Of a DNA stretch of 64,000 nucleotides, positions 1 through 11,395 are shown piece by piece; positions within the stretch are counted from its first letter, which is position 1; every line of letters starts with the position of its first letter. The position numbers and the translations under genes are program-made. Source of the stretch: Erodium maritimum (taxonomy: Eukaryota; Streptophyta; Magnoliopsida; Geraniales; Geraniaceae); contig OY997588.1 of assembly GCA_963921825.1 (NCBI GenBank), positions 133,827,203-133,891,202 on the forward strand. Reading direction: 5' to 3'. The notes under the pieces were generated by a model. The model was not told the origin of the DNA. It worked only from the letters and a program-made list of their open reading frames with translations, and made no database searches.

Positions 1-77
1 CTGCAGCAAAGTCCCCTCGGGAGCCGCAGATTGCAAAACCCTAAAGAGAGGGTTGCGTCTTCTACCAAGGCTATGCC
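1..77. other. Host DNA left of solo LTR A
   Basis: This short piece is the left side of the site where the first gypsy solo LTR landed; it resumes at 4655. The last five bases before the LTR (ATGCC, 73-77) match the first five after it (ATGCG, 4655-4659) at four of five positions, as expected for a slightly decayed target duplication. Removing the LTR leaves open reading frames on the plus strand across the junction, but I recognise no protein in them. Confidence 0.5.
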
Positions 78-1305
78 TGTCACGCCCCAAATCCGGTTTT
101 GACCGGACTCGAGACGTGAACTTAAAACAATAAATATAAAAAACGATAAAATTGCGATAGATAAATCTCAAAAGTGATAATAAATCAATTGAAAGAGTTA
201 ACGGCTCATAAAACTCATTACACCAAGTTTAGTTCAAAAATAATTGCATGTCTCTAGACCTACTAGACAAGACTCACACCAGCTCTCAAGCTCAACTGTG
301 TCCTACTAGCACAAATCCCGCTCAATACCTAAAACACCACAAAGTAAAGGAATGAGCTTTCGCCCAGTAGAAAAAATAGTTAAGGTAATGAACATCGGCT
401 CACCACCACGAGTAACCGTCCAATTAGGGCATACTAGTACATCACGACTAAATACCAAATCGGGGTTCATAGCTAAGCTTACAATACTCTTAACGACGAC
501 TTCGACACAATAAACAATAACAAACAGCAAACGCAACCAACACAAAAACCAACAGTGCACACGTCTCGTACCGCAATACCCGAACTCCGCCGGCTGTACA
601 CAGCCCGATACCATCATAACAAACCGATAGGTCAAGCATCAACCGGACTACCTCTCGATCCAGAGGAGACGCATAACGTCACAGAGACGTATAACATCGA
701 GAATGCCAGAAACATCCCTATGAGGTCACATTCGTCGGGACCCTTGGAAACGTCTCCAAAGGACCATAGATCATCGAGGTTGAAACACGGCACCCAGTGC
801 CCAACACGACCCGTAGGCCCACTATGATAAGATATGGCCCGTCGGCTCCGACCTGTCGGCCCGATGCAATATGATATGATGTGGCTCGTCGGCCCGATGC
901 ATGATGATATGATGTGGCCCGTCGGCCCAATACGACCCGTAGGCCCAACACGACCCGTAGGCCCCAATCACAATATGGCCCGTCGGCTCCAAACACAACC
1001 CGTAGGCCCAATCACAACCAGAATACCATCCTCAAGGAACCCACAACAAGATAATACCACGCATCGAAATGCCACAGATCAAACACGGCTCACCAAGACC
1101 AACAATCTTACCACAAATACACAACACGTCGGTCTATCACTCACCCGGCCATATCACAACCAAGGGTTCACAAAACAACAGTCACGTCACACTTGCCCAC
1201 ACGTAGTAAAAACTGTTAGTCTTAGTGCCCGTAGCTCAATCATAAATGTCCAAATGTATATATCATCGTTAGCAATAGAATTAAAGCGGCTTTATATTAC
1301 TTATG

Positions 1306-2901
1306 TGTTGGAGTAATATATCGATGTGTGCTCTGATCTATGCCCACCATGCGAATAGAACCATAGATCGAGATAGATCACACTCGATGGGTCCCTAGTC
1401 AACAAAGCTTCACTAGAAGCGACTAGTATGAAAGATGGCTCTTTATGGCTTACGTTCTGTTAGTCATTGGAATGGGATTCCGGAGTCTGATCATAGATAT
1501 CATGTGGGACATGATATTGGACGACCCGCCCTGAATATGTGCCATAGATTAAGTCATGAACATATTCAGTGTTGTAGCTTGTCATGTATCCTTAGACCAA
1601 GGAGTCTTTGTGATCGCTATGTAGTCAACAACTGAGTTTGACCTGAGCCTAACGTTGTCCGTAACAGGGCTTCCATAACGGCCAGGATTGGCTTGGGGAC
1701 GGGCTACATGAGTGACACGAAAGGCGGCTAAGGGATTTATCCCTCATACTGAGGTATGGGAAAGATATCGGTTCTCGGCCGCTTGATCGAGAGTGATTGA
1801 AAGAATAGCATGGCCATGCACATGATACTGGGTATCATATCTTCAGTCATCTCACATATCAAGGAACGGTGATTGAGAATAATAAGGATGACGGCTCTAT
1901 GCCTTATCTCAATCAGGATATCGGAGATAAAAGGATAATGACAGGGACGACGGAAAGGTTAGAATCGACAGGGTCGATTCGTTATGTAGTGTCAGGCAAT
2001 ACTAAAGTCTCGTTAGTTGCCACTTAAATAGGATCAAGTAAAATGGGATTTTACGTTGATCTATTGACATGCATAAACCTAAGGGTCACACCGGAGGATG
2101 AAACTCATTGACACATTTATGGAGAATGGCCAAAAGGGAGTTGTCTCGGGACATGACCAAAACTGGGTTTTGGATCATGTGCCCGTAAGTGAATAGGACT
2201 TTACGGATCGAGACAAGGCTTGGAGTCTTGGGATTGATCGCGTCGGATAATGTTGGACATTTCCGGTATGGAAGGCATGGAGGCGATGAGCGAATCACGG
2301 GACCTCGTTGGAAATGGCCACGGGCCATGTTCCAAGAGGCCCATGAAAGGCCCATGCAACCAAGGCCCATGGAACTAATTAATCAAGTCTTGATTAATTA
2401 GTACTAAGTAAGCAAGACAAGGATTAAGGTGTTGGTGATTCACCACCTAACCCAATCTTGTCTTGCCATACTTTGTCCTATTTACACCTTACTTGACACC
2501 ATACTTGTCCCATGCCTTTAGTTGGACAAGTATGGGTTTTGTTATGTTTAAGTCATTTTTTTTTCAACATAACAAAGACAAGACAAGAATAGGAAACACA
2601 TTTTCTCTCCCTCTTCCATGGCCATTTCGGGTTTGGCTAGTTTCCACCTCCATTTTTGTGTTCTTGAGTCCTCAAAGAGAAGAACTACGTGGCTTTGATT
2701 CCCATGTGGATACGTAGGCGTCTTGGAGACTCAAGCCAATCATTCGTTAACCGGTGTTCTTGTTTTGGTAAGAAATAGTGCTGAATTTTTCTCTTGTGAA
2801 TCCATTCTTTGTTAGTTGTTTCATGGTTTAATCGTCTCTTGGTTTTCATTGATTTTCCGCTGCGAGTTGGTTCATCTCCAACCCTACCTCGAGACTCAAC
2901 A
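1306..2901 (+). mobile_element. Copia-like solo LTR nested in LTR A
   Basis: The gypsy LTR sequence breaks near 1290 (after an AAAGCGG block) and resumes near 2915 (GGATCACATCCTATATG), judged against the copies at 44.3 and 46.5 kb. The insert begins TGTTGGAG, a usual Ty1/copia LTR start, and contains TTTTCCGCTGCG near its end, a sequence common just inside plant copia LTR 3' ends; a CA end at about 2901 is plausible. There is no coding region, so it appears to be a solo LTR. I could not find a clean target duplication, and the right end in particular is uncertain by tens of bases. Confidence 0.5.
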
Positions 2902-3903
2902 GAGCGACTACACTAAGTGGATCACATCCTATATGTTACTAAGACTCGTCCGATTATTTTGTCATACTAACGCTCGTTCCAGTTTTATTATTACCTAACA
3001 TGCATACTAGTAACTTTCCACAATCGAACCGCTATTCGCTACTTTCCCTACCTCAACCAAAGAACAACAGGTACGTCTCCTAGCTGCTGACGTCCTGGCT
3101 CGCTACCTCCGGTCTTCTCTTCGATCGAAGCTGGACTCTAAATTAACACGAAAGCCATAATTAAAAGCGGTTCCCAAGTTAATTTAAAGGTTAAGACGGG
3201 TTGGATTTAAGTTCAACAGTTGTCTTTTAAACTCGAGCGGGCTAAAAGCGGGATTATACGACGAATTGGGTTTGAGTACTCGAGCTCCGAGCAGAGAACC
3301 TCGTGCACGTTTTCTGAGGCACGGTTCCCATTGCATGGATCCCGGGGCACGAGGTTCGAGGCACGATTCCCGATGTATGGGTTTCGAGGCACAAATCCTG
3401 AGGTGTCCGATTCAGCGATTCCACTTTCAGTCCCGTTCTAAGTCCGATTAACAGTCCGGTTTAGTCGTTTTACGTTTCTCGTTCAACAGCCAAAAAAAAC
3501 GTCTTAATTAAAATCTGATATTAAATCCTTTTTTTGATTTAAATCCTTTTCTGTTAATTACTTTAATTTTTTGTTTCCAAATTAGTCCAGATCAATAACA
3601 ATTTCGGTTTCACTGCCCAGATCCAACACTGCTCGGGAAAAAAACAAAGGGAAGAAGAAAGAAGGTCTCGGGTCAGAAATCCGACCGGTCACCAGCGGAG
3701 ATGCCGGCGACCAATCCTCACGGTGGTTGTGAACTCACCGAAGGGGAAAAGAGGACGGCGGCGGAGGTTGTGGCGTCGGACGGTGGAGCATGGCGGGTCT
3801 TCTCGCCTCAGATCTGGACGGTGCGACGGTTCCCGTCTCAGATCTGGCGAGAACGACGACGCTGGTGGGAAGATCGGCGACGCGTGGAAGATGGTGCAGC
3901 CGG

Positions 3904-4088
3904 AGAAGAAGAAGAAGAAGAAGAAGAAGAAGAAGAAGAAGAAGAGGAGGAGGAGGAGGAGGAGGAGGAGGAGGAGGAGGAGGAGGAGGAGGAGGAGGAG
4001 GAAGAAGAAGAAGAAGAAGAAGAAGAAGAAGAAGAAGAAGAAGAAGAAGAAGAAGAAGAAGAAGAAGAAGAAGAAGAAGAAGAAGAAG
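3904..4088. repeat. GAA/GGA/GAA trinucleotide tract
   Basis: About 185 bases of unbroken purine on the plus strand are made of three blocks, (GAA)n, (GGA)n and (GAA)n. It lies inside LTR A. It produces long poly-Glu, poly-Lys, poly-Arg and poly-Leu open frames on both strands, which are not genes. Confidence 0.95.
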
Positions 4089-4649
4089 GGTGAGAGGGGC
4101 GGTAAGCTCGACCGACGAGGAGTGACCGGCGAGAGCTCGAGATGAAGATATGGAGGGAGATGGAGCTCGGGACGAGGAAGAGGACGACGACTTTGGTCTA
4201 AACGGAGAGATGAGAGGGAGATGGTCGGCGTTGAGAGGAAAGGGAGACGGTGGCGGCGTGGCTGGACGGAGAGGGAGGTTCGGCGAGAAAGGATGCGGGA
4301 GCTCGGGAGAGAGAAGCTGCGAAAGTTCAAAGAGGGAGGAGGAGGAACTGACGCTGAACCCTAAAAAGGGGGTCTTTAAAGCTCGGGCCTGGAAACGAAA
4401 ACGGGCGCGATGAAACAATGGGCTTCACGGCCCAAAACGAGGAGGACGTCTGATCGGGGCAGGCCTGGCCTGGCCGGGTCTACTAGTCGGGTCTGGTCCG
4501 ACCCGGTCCGACCCTTTACCCCTTCTTTTTTTATTTTGATTTTCTTTTCTTTTTCGATTGCGACTGCTCCAAAATTTTAACCCGCTCTCCAACCACGGCG
4601 TTCCAATCGAATAAAATTAATATTTTAAATAATTTTACCGAGGTGGTCT

Positions 4650-4724
4650 TCACAATGCGACTGCTCCATGTACGGTTGTTGCTTCAAAAACGGACATCAC
4701 CACCATGGCTAGGATCATGGCCAT
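4650..4724 (-). pseudogene. Possible signal-peptide fragment at LTR A junction
   Basis: A minus-strand frame starting at 4724 encodes about 23 residues that look like a secretory signal peptide: a hydrophobic MAMILAMVVMSVF core and an Ala-rich cleavage-like end. It then runs into the LTR and stops. A TATATAAG motif lies roughly 90 bases upstream, near 4810, and could be a TATA box. The host sequence on the other side of the LTR (77 down to 1) meets a TAG almost at once if read in the same frame. This may be the first exon of a broken secreted-protein gene or chance; I do not recognise the family. Confidence 0.2.
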
Positions 4725-4985
4725 GATCACCTCTTCTTCTTTGGGAGGTGTTGCGGCGCTAGGGCAAAGAGAAAAAATTTGAGAGCTTTTAAAACTATAA
4801 AAAAAGATCTTATATATTGTGTTGTTATTATAGTATTTGATAGTCAAATGCATTGTTATATATATAGAAAATCCCACTAACCAAAATAATGTGAAACTAA
4901 TAACAACTATAGTAATTAGGGTGAGTAACAGTCGATTAACTAATCGTTTAGGGAATTATAATAATCGGGTTGGTAATTTAAATTT

Positions 4986-6297
4986 GGGTAAATTACAAAT
5001 GCATACCCCATACTTTACACGATTAATCGATACCTACCCCAATCTTTTTTTGTAACCGATACATACTCAATTGTTCACGAAATATAACAGATAGCCCCTG
5101 CCGTCTGATTTTCCATCCATTTTCTGTTAGTTTTTTCAAAAATACCCATAATACCCTTAACATCTTTCAAATTATTTTAATATTTTTGAAAATTCATAAA
5201 AATCATTTTTTTTATAAATTCAGTTTTTATTTAAGAAAAATATTTTTATTTTCAAAAATTCATATTTTAATTTAAAAAATACATAAAATCAGTTTTTTTT
5301 AAAATACATAAAATTAGTTTTTTTTTTAAAAATACATAAAATCAGTTTTTTTTAAAATACATAAAATTAGTTTTTTTTTTAAAAATACATAAAATCAGTT
5401 TTTTTAATATAATTAATATTTAATTATCTTTTATTTTTTATTTCAGTTTTTCATTTTTCTACCCAAAAATCAAAAACCTATACCTTTTGGAATTTATATA
5501 TTTTTTTTATTTTCTAACATAATTAATTTTTTTTTAAATTTCGTTCAACTTCAGCCAAGCCTCGTTCTTCTCCGGCCAAACCTCGTTCTTCTCTGGCCAA
5601 ATCAACAATCAAGGAACGCCACCTCCGATTCTCAGCACCTCGCCGTAGGTTCAGCTCCTCACCTCCGATTCTCACCTCCCCACCTCCGATTCAGCACCTC
5701 CCTTCGATTCCCCCAATTTTTTTTCTCGAACCCTAGCTCTACAACATGACCAAACCCGAAACACCACACGACGGTGGCGAGGTGGAGGCGGAGGGAGCAG
5801 ATCTGGTTCGAGGTCGTGGTCGGCGTGGCTGCGGGTGGTGGTCGAGGTCGTGGTCCAGATCTTCCAAACCAGAGGTTGCGAGGGAGGCCGATGAAGACGT
5901 CGGAGGTCTTGACGGAGTTGATGGGGGTGGGGTTGGAGTTGGCCTTGAGGTCGAGGGAGGAGAGGGGGGCGGTGGAGGGAGGAGAGAGAGGAGGGATAAG
6001 GAGGAGAGAGAGGGAGGAGAGAGGAAGGAGACAGTAGAGAGAGAGGACGAAAAAGGAAGGAGAGAGTTTATTTAAAATAAAAAAACTAAATAAATAACAA
6101 AATGGCATGATTATGAAATATTCAAAGTCTGTTGAGGGTATATTCGTCATTTAACAAAAAAGAGACTGACGGAGTTGGACGGCAGGGGCTATCTGTTATA
6201 TTTCGGTAACAATTGAGTAGGTATCGGTTACAAAAAAAGAATGGGGTAGGTATCGGTTAATCGTGTAAAGTATGGGGTATGTATTTGTAATTTACCC
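4986..6297. mobile_element. Mutator-like element with 9-bp TSD
   Basis: The two ends are inverted repeats of about 130 bases that differ at only a few positions, both starting GGGTAAATTACAAAT. The flanks are a perfect 9-bp direct repeat TTTAAATTT (4977-4985 and 6298-6306), the size made by Mutator superfamily transposases. No transposase is encoded, so the element is non-autonomous. Inside the left TIR lies an A/T-rich stretch (5160-5530) with short tandem repeats of AAAATACATAAAATCAG type. Beyond it, a GC-rich block of about 530 bases differs sharply in composition and may be captured host DNA. Confidence 0.85.
5540..6075. other. GC-rich core of the Mutator-like element
   Basis: This block has long open frames on both strands (plus 5746-6075, minus 5659-6150), typical of GC-rich low-complexity DNA. 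The plus frame is Gly/Glu/Arg rich; the minus frame is Pro/Ser/Leu rich with a more protein-like middle (TSDVFIGLPRNLW). I do not recognise it. A Pack-MULE, meaning a Mutator-like element that has captured a gene piece, is the natural reading of such a core between long TIRs, but the source gene cannot be shown here. Confidence 0.35.
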
Positions 6298-6306
6298 TTT
6301 AAATTT

Positions 6307-6693
6307 TTTGTTTGGTCCACCGATACCATCAATCTTATGGTTTTACACCAAGATCTTTTCGGGACGATTTTCAATTAAATACGTTACCACTGGATCGGCT
6401 CCAAACACAATAGCTAACAAGGATAGGACAAATAGAAAGGAAGGAAGATATGAAGAGGTTAGACGATGGTGAGCATGGAACGTCCACCACGAATACTGAC
6501 AGGCACATATTTGAGCCTCTACAACACTAGTTCGTCAAGATTTAGGGACAAGAGAGGAAGAGAACACAAAAAATGGAGAAGGATTGGTTCAGTGTCTTCA
6601 TCGCCGATGATGCATGTTCTGATTTCTCAGGTGTCGATTTCTATTGGTGATGGTTGTTTTTTTATTCTGTAAATATTTACTTAACCTTCAAAA
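6307..6693. other. Unassigned DNA between two elements
   Basis: Host DNA between the Mutator-like element and the LINE. Two short plus-strand open frames (6272-6472 and 6466-6672) show no recognisable domain. I see nothing else in it. Confidence 0.4.
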
Positions 6694-6736
6694 ATAATAA
6701 AAAAATACATTTTTTTTTGAGAGAAATGCTATTGTA

Positions 6737-7147
6737 TTAATTTTTGGCAACAATGATGTGTTGAAGAGGCTCGGGGACATGTCCCCCTTGCCAATTCCAG
6801 ACAGGGTTAGAACAAGCCGCCCTGGCAAGCCAGTGAACTGCTTTGTTTGCTGTCCGCTTTACAAATTCGAGTTGCACGCACTCGAGTTTAGATAAAAGGA
6901 AAAAACAATCTGTGACGATCGTCCCCAGAGGTGAAGGCAGCCCCCCACCTCGTTTGATCATATCCACTATGACCTTACAATCACTTCGAACTACCGCCCT
7001 TTGGAGCGGGTATTGTTGGAGCCACAACAACGCTTCCCGAATCGCAAACGCTTCCACCAGCCCCATATTTTGGGCCCCGTGGAACGATGTGGACCGAGCT
7101 CCCCTGAGATGACCCATGTCGTCTCTACATATCCAGCCTGTTCCCAC
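6737..7147 (-). pseudogene. LINE ORF2 RNase H domain
   Basis: This C-terminal ribonuclease H would degrade the RNA strand of the hybrid. The first catalytic Asp (NTDG) lies in the preceding frame near 7170; a one-base frame change separates it from GTGWICRDDMG. The Glu (VEAFAIREALLW), second Asp (VVRSDCKVIVD) and final NKAVHWLAR segment follow in order. The usual D/H variation in the last motif reads His here. The stop at 6737 is close to the 3' tail. Confidence 0.8.
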
Positions 7148-7152
7148 TTTGT

Positions 7153-8202
7153 CTACTGCTGCGAACAGGGCCCATCAGTGTTGATCGCCCAAGAACCCAG
7201 ATTAGCCCGTTCCCATACCTCTGTTGCTCGAGCCTGGGTATGTCGCGGGCTAGCCTGGGCCTGTAGCTTCCTTCTCCGTGATTCCAACCATCCTAAGTGA
7301 AGATGGAATGCTGTCTGGAAAATACCGGCTGCTGGTTGTGCGGTACTCTCCCAGACTACCTTGTTTCGTGCCTTCCACACCTCCCATAAGAGACAACCAA
7401 TCAGACCTCCCTTCGTCGGAGGGTTGATATTAAGAATTAGTAGCATCCACTCTGTTATCGTCTGGGCCCCCTGAGGTAGTTGCAGACCCGATCTCGCCCA
7501 GCATTTAGCCGCCACTGGGCATTTGACCAGCAGATGAAGAGCCGACTCATCTCCTCCCAGACATACCGGGCATGTCGCCGCCATATCCACATGTTGACGT
7601 CTTAGGTTCTCCGCCACCGGCAGGCAGCCCGAGCACGTACGCCATAGAAACGATTTGATCTTTGGCAGCACTTCCAGATTCCAGATTGCCGGCCAGATTT
7701 CAGGGTGTGCCTAGACCGAGGCCTGGTCTTGTTGGCTCATGTCGTACGCCGATTTCACCGTGTACTGGCCCAAGTAGTCCCCCGCCCAGTACCAAGAGTC
7801 TCGGGCAGCCGTCCAACTAATCGGGACTGCCAATATCGCCTGTTGATCCTCCCCTCCAACCAGGGTGCGGATCTTCTCCTCATCCCAAGCCCTCTCGTGT
7901 GGCTTCATTAACTCCGACACTAACTTTCCCTCAAGCCCAGGTCCTGATGATTGCACCCTTGCTCCCACTCCTGTCAGCCAGGGATGGCCCAGTATAGAAG
8001 TTTTCGTACCTGTCCCGACCGACCTTCGCGCCCCGCTGCGAATTAGCTCATGTACCGACAATAAGCTCTGCCAGATATAACTCTGATTTTGTCTACGAAC
8101 TGCCTCCAAAACCGAAGACCCCGGGTAATACTTAGCCTTGAGGACTTTAGCCACCAAAATCGATTCCTCCGTGACTAGTTTCCACAGTTGCTTCCCTAAC
8201 AT
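7153..8202 (-). pseudogene. LINE ORF2 zf-RVT region
   Basis: This is the region between reverse transcriptase and RNase H in plant L1 ORF2. Two open frames in the same phase (8202-7711 and 7671-7153) carry the typical SILGHPWL segment and then the zinc region CPVCLGGDESALHLLVKCP, matching the Cys/His spacing of the zf-RVT family, which probably binds nucleic acid. The second frame ends at the first RNase H motif, NTDG. Confidence 0.82.
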
Positions 8203-8499
8203 GGCCGAGTTGAATTCGTATAAGTTCTTAAAACCCAGGCCCCACTCCTCCTTTGGTCATGACATATTTTCCCAGGACTGCCAGATCACCCCTTTTCTGT
8301 CCGGACCTTCCGATTTCCACTAGAACTTAGCGAGGGCCACATTCATCTTCTCCAGCATCCCCCTAGGAATCCGCATGACACTCATCGTATAAGTGGGAAT
8401 TGCCTGTAATACTGATTTTGCGAGCACTTCTTTACTTGCCCCATTGAGCAATTTACCATCCCACCTCCTGATCCTCCTAAGGACCTTATCCAAGACATA

Positions 8500-9994
8500 C
8501 TACAAACTCTGCTTTCGGCTCCGTCCCATCATGTTCGATATACCCAAGTAGGTGGACGGGGTATCTAACTCAGGTATCCCCAAGATCTGCACACCACTCA
8601 GGCGTCGATGCTCCGGAGTGTTGTGACTGAAAAACAGAGACGACTTAGCCTGATTCACCACCTGCCCAGAAGCCTCCTCAAACATTCCCAAGTACGTCCG
8701 CACTTTTGTCATTTCTTCCGGGATTGCCTTACAATACACATAGCAATCATCCGCAAAGAACAAATGGGTCAACGACGGAGCTCCATTAGCTATCCTGACC
8801 CCATGGATGTCCCCTATGCCCTCTGCTCCCTGTAGCAAGCGAGAAAATCCCTCCATACAGAAAAGGAACAAGTAGGGAGAAAGCGGGTCCCCCTGCCTTA
8901 TCCCCCTTTCAGGCTGAACAAATCCCGCCCATTGACCCCCAGCCACAATGTTATACGTAACTGAGTACGTGCAACGGCGGACCAGAGATATCCACACCTC
9001 GCCAAAACCAAAGCCTCTCATAATGTCCCACAAGAAGCCCCACTCCACCCTGTCATAGGCTTTGCTCATATCCAGCTTCAGCGCCACCCAACCTTCTTTA
9101 CCCTGTCTCTTGTTCCGTAGGTAGTGCAGTGTCTCATACGATAGGATGATATTATCCTGTATAGATCTTCCCGGGACGAACGCTCCCTGGGTGTCAGAGA
9201 TAATTCCACCCAAAAGGCCCTTAATTCTATTTGCAGCCACCTTGGACACCACCTTGAACACTACATACACAGTGCTATAGGTCGGAGATCTTTGAGCGAC
9301 ATCGGACACTCCACCTTCGGAATCAGAACCAACGTAGTCCTATCAACTCCCGTGGGATGTCTTCCCCTGCAAAGATCCGTCTGACCCACCTGGTGACATC
9401 CTCCCCGACTGTCCCCCATTATTTTTGGTAGAAGAAAGGGTTGAGACCGTCCGGCCCTGGCGATTTATTCGGGCCCATGGAGAAAGTCGCGTCTCGGACC
9501 TCTTCCGACGTCACCTCCCCCATAAGTGCCCTATTCTGCTCCTCCGTCACCTGATGACGGAATCTCGGAAAATTTACTCCATCTCCCCTCGTCCTCCAGG
9601 ATAAGACCTTATAGAAATCCAGGATATGATCCCCCAATCCGGAATCCCAGGTAAGGACATTACCATCCCCGTCCCGTAACTTAGAGACCTTGTTTATATT
9701 TTTCCGCTGCGACGCCGAGGCTTGGAAAAACTTGGTGTTCTGATCGCTATCCATGAGCCAGTGCTGCTTGGCCCGCTGCCTCCAAAACTCCCCCTTTTGC
9801 TCCAGAGCTTTGATATATAATTTCTGCAAAGCTCTCCGACGCCGAATGCTCGAACGGTCCTCCTTACTGTTCAGCCACAACATATCCTTCTCATAACGTG
9901 CAATCTTCCGGGATAGTGCATTATACACCTCCTTACCCCAGGTATCTAACGCTAAGCATGTCTCCTGAATCTTGCTCCCAACCTCCCGGTGCAC
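8500..9994 (-). pseudogene. LINE ORF2 reverse transcriptase domain
   Basis: This region copies the LINE RNA at the nicked target. The linker and fingers occupy 9994-9419 (SPGPDGLNPFFYQK), followed by a broken stretch at 9418-9310, where the expected LIPKV and LRPIALC residues appear only after frame changes. The palm is intact in one frame at 9309-8500: LDMSKAYDRVEW (motif A Asp), GIRQGDPLSPYLF (motif B) and FFADDCYVYC (catalytic Asp pair). The frame closes after STYLGI. At least two frameshifts and a stop make it non-functional. Confidence 0.88.
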
Positions 9995-10789
9995 CCCAGC
10001 TAGACTGAATCAACAAGCCACACTCCGGGTCCTTCGCCCAGATATTCTCAAATCGGAAATGACGCGATCCCACAGGATCCATCCGTCTCTCTGAGTCAAT
10101 CATGATGGGTAAATGATCCGATGTCGAAATACCCAAATTGGCCAGATGAGCCTCCGGCCACATCGACCGCAACTCCCGAGACATCAGAGCCCTATCCAGC
10201 TGGACTGCCATTCGTGTCTCTGGTTCGCTCCCGCTATGCCACGTGAAGCCGTACCCTTGGATCGGGACGTCATAGACCCTACGTCCCTCATTGCAGTCCG
10301 GAAGCCCGAAATCAGTCGCTCCGGATACCGCCGGACACCCCGTTTCTCCTTATTCCGCAGGATGCCGTTGAAATCTCCCATCAAAATCCATTTCCTCGAG
10401 GCTCATGTCCTCGCACCAAGGGACCGAATCATATCCCATGTCTGCCACCGTAATTCTCTGTTCGCCTCCCCATACACACCCGTAAATCGAAAGCCATCTC
10501 CGTTCGGCCCTTCAATCTCCACATCGATAAACCCCTCCTCACTGGGGTACGGCGTAACCTTCATCTCCGTTGTCCATAACAGTATCAATCCCCCTTTTTT
10601 CCCCACCGCCGGAACTTCACACCCACCCGGGAATCCCGTTTTCAGCTTCAGGATATCTACTTCTCCCTTTCGAGCCACCGTCTCACTAAGGAAGATCACT
10701 TGCGGCTTCCTACGACGTATCACTCCCTTCAGATACTCCACCATCGCTAGCTTGCCCAATCCCATACAGTTCCAGGATAGGAACTTCAT
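9933..10789 (-). pseudogene. LINE ORF2 endonuclease domain
   Basis: This is the apurinic/apyrimidinic-type endonuclease that nicks target DNA for target-primed reverse transcription. ORF2 probably starts at MKFLSWNCMGLG (10789), the standard N-terminus with the WNCxG motif. Further on are FLSETV (catalytic Glu region), GDFNGIL (Asp/Asn metal site) and SDHLPI (Asp-His pair), so the active-site set is complete. A TGA at 10403-10405 interrupts the frame between the Glu and GDFN motifs, and frame changes occur near 10255 and 9990. The upstream open frame from 10888 is 5' leader, not protein. Confidence 0.85.
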
Positions 10790-11395
10790 CCCCAAGTTCC
10801 ACTTGTTGCTCGACGAGAGAGTCGCCCGTACCGTACAAAAACGTTCCGGTGAGTGCCCACCACTCCTCTCCCCGGTCCCGTCCTTCACTCCTCACCAGAA
10901 GTACTGCACACCCGAGGCTAGCAACCACAAAAACCGATCCCGACGTTAGCAGCCAAGAATCCCCTCCAACAACGACGTTGCCCACCTGAACGCAACCTCA
11001 CCGGCCCACACAACCTCTGCGAACAGCCGTAATCCTCCTACAGAAACAACAATCCCGGGCGTCGTCCCACATCCGATCTCCGGCACACCAGCTCTGGACG
11101 CCCGATGCCCCCCGTCAACACCACCACCAACCACGCCGACGTCGAAACACCACCGTGGGGCAACTCGCGCGAGCAAACTCGCCTCCGGGCGAGAAAAACT
11201 GATTCCCCCCACTCCAGTAATCAACATAAAAAACCACAAAAACGTGAAAGGAGACTAGATCGTACCTTCCCCGTACCGTACTCACTCTCGTACACCAGCC
11301 GGAGAGCACCCGCCGCCGCCGTTCCCTATCACGCGCCGCTGCTCAACCGATCTCCTCGCTCACCTCCTAGGGCCGGCTTATAATAAAAAATACAT

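Larger units (their letters stand above)
78..4654 (-). mobile_element. Tekay-like Ty3/gypsy solo LTR (A), interrupted
   Basis: The low end opens with TGTCACGCCCCAAATCCGG, the reverse complement of an LTR 3' end, and the high end closes with GGTCTTCACA, the reverse complement of an LTR 5' end. The same two ends bound the LTRs at 42.9-48.3 kb, 45.1-47.6 kb, 55.7-58.3 kb and 60.3-63.2 kb. The last of these adjoins a chromovirus pol gene, which fixes the family. The flanks ATGCC/ATGCG are a 4/5 target duplication. No internal region remains, so this is a solo LTR left by recombination. It is about 4.6 kb because it holds a copia-like insertion (about 1306-2901) and a long GAA/GGA tract; without the insertion it is about 3 kb, close to the 2.9 kb of the LTR at 60.3-63.2 kb. 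Degenerate repeats of GACCCGTAGGCCC and GGCCCGTCGGC fill 790-1010. Confidence 0.8.
6711..11379 (-). mobile_element. L1-type LINE with ORF2 but no ORF1
   Basis: The element reads right to left. Its 3' end has a short A tail (T run on the plus strand, 6711-6718). Its target duplication is ATAATAAAAAAATACAT at 6694-6710 and ATAATAAAAAATACAT at 11380-11395, differing by one A. Within those limits lie about 590 bases of GC-rich 5' leader, then endonuclease, reverse transcriptase, a zf-RVT type zinc region and RNase H, in the usual plant L1 order. No ORF1 (DUF4283/zinc-knuckle or RRM type) is present, although the duplication says the insertion is complete at both ends. ORF2 is dead through several frameshifts and stops. 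Confidence 0.88.

Noticed and set aside
834..1316. 160-residue plus-strand open frame rich in R, P, V, G
   Set aside because: It is produced by degenerate GGCCCGTCGG repeats inside gypsy LTR A.
3701..4330. Long frames rich in poly-Glu, poly-Lys, poly-Arg, poly-Leu and poly-Phe on both strands
   Set aside because: They are read out of the GAA/GGA microsatellite and its flanks in every frame; no domain and no consistent coding signal.
10113..10949. 278-residue plus-strand open frame
   Set aside because: It is the shadow of the LINE endonuclease on the opposite strand.
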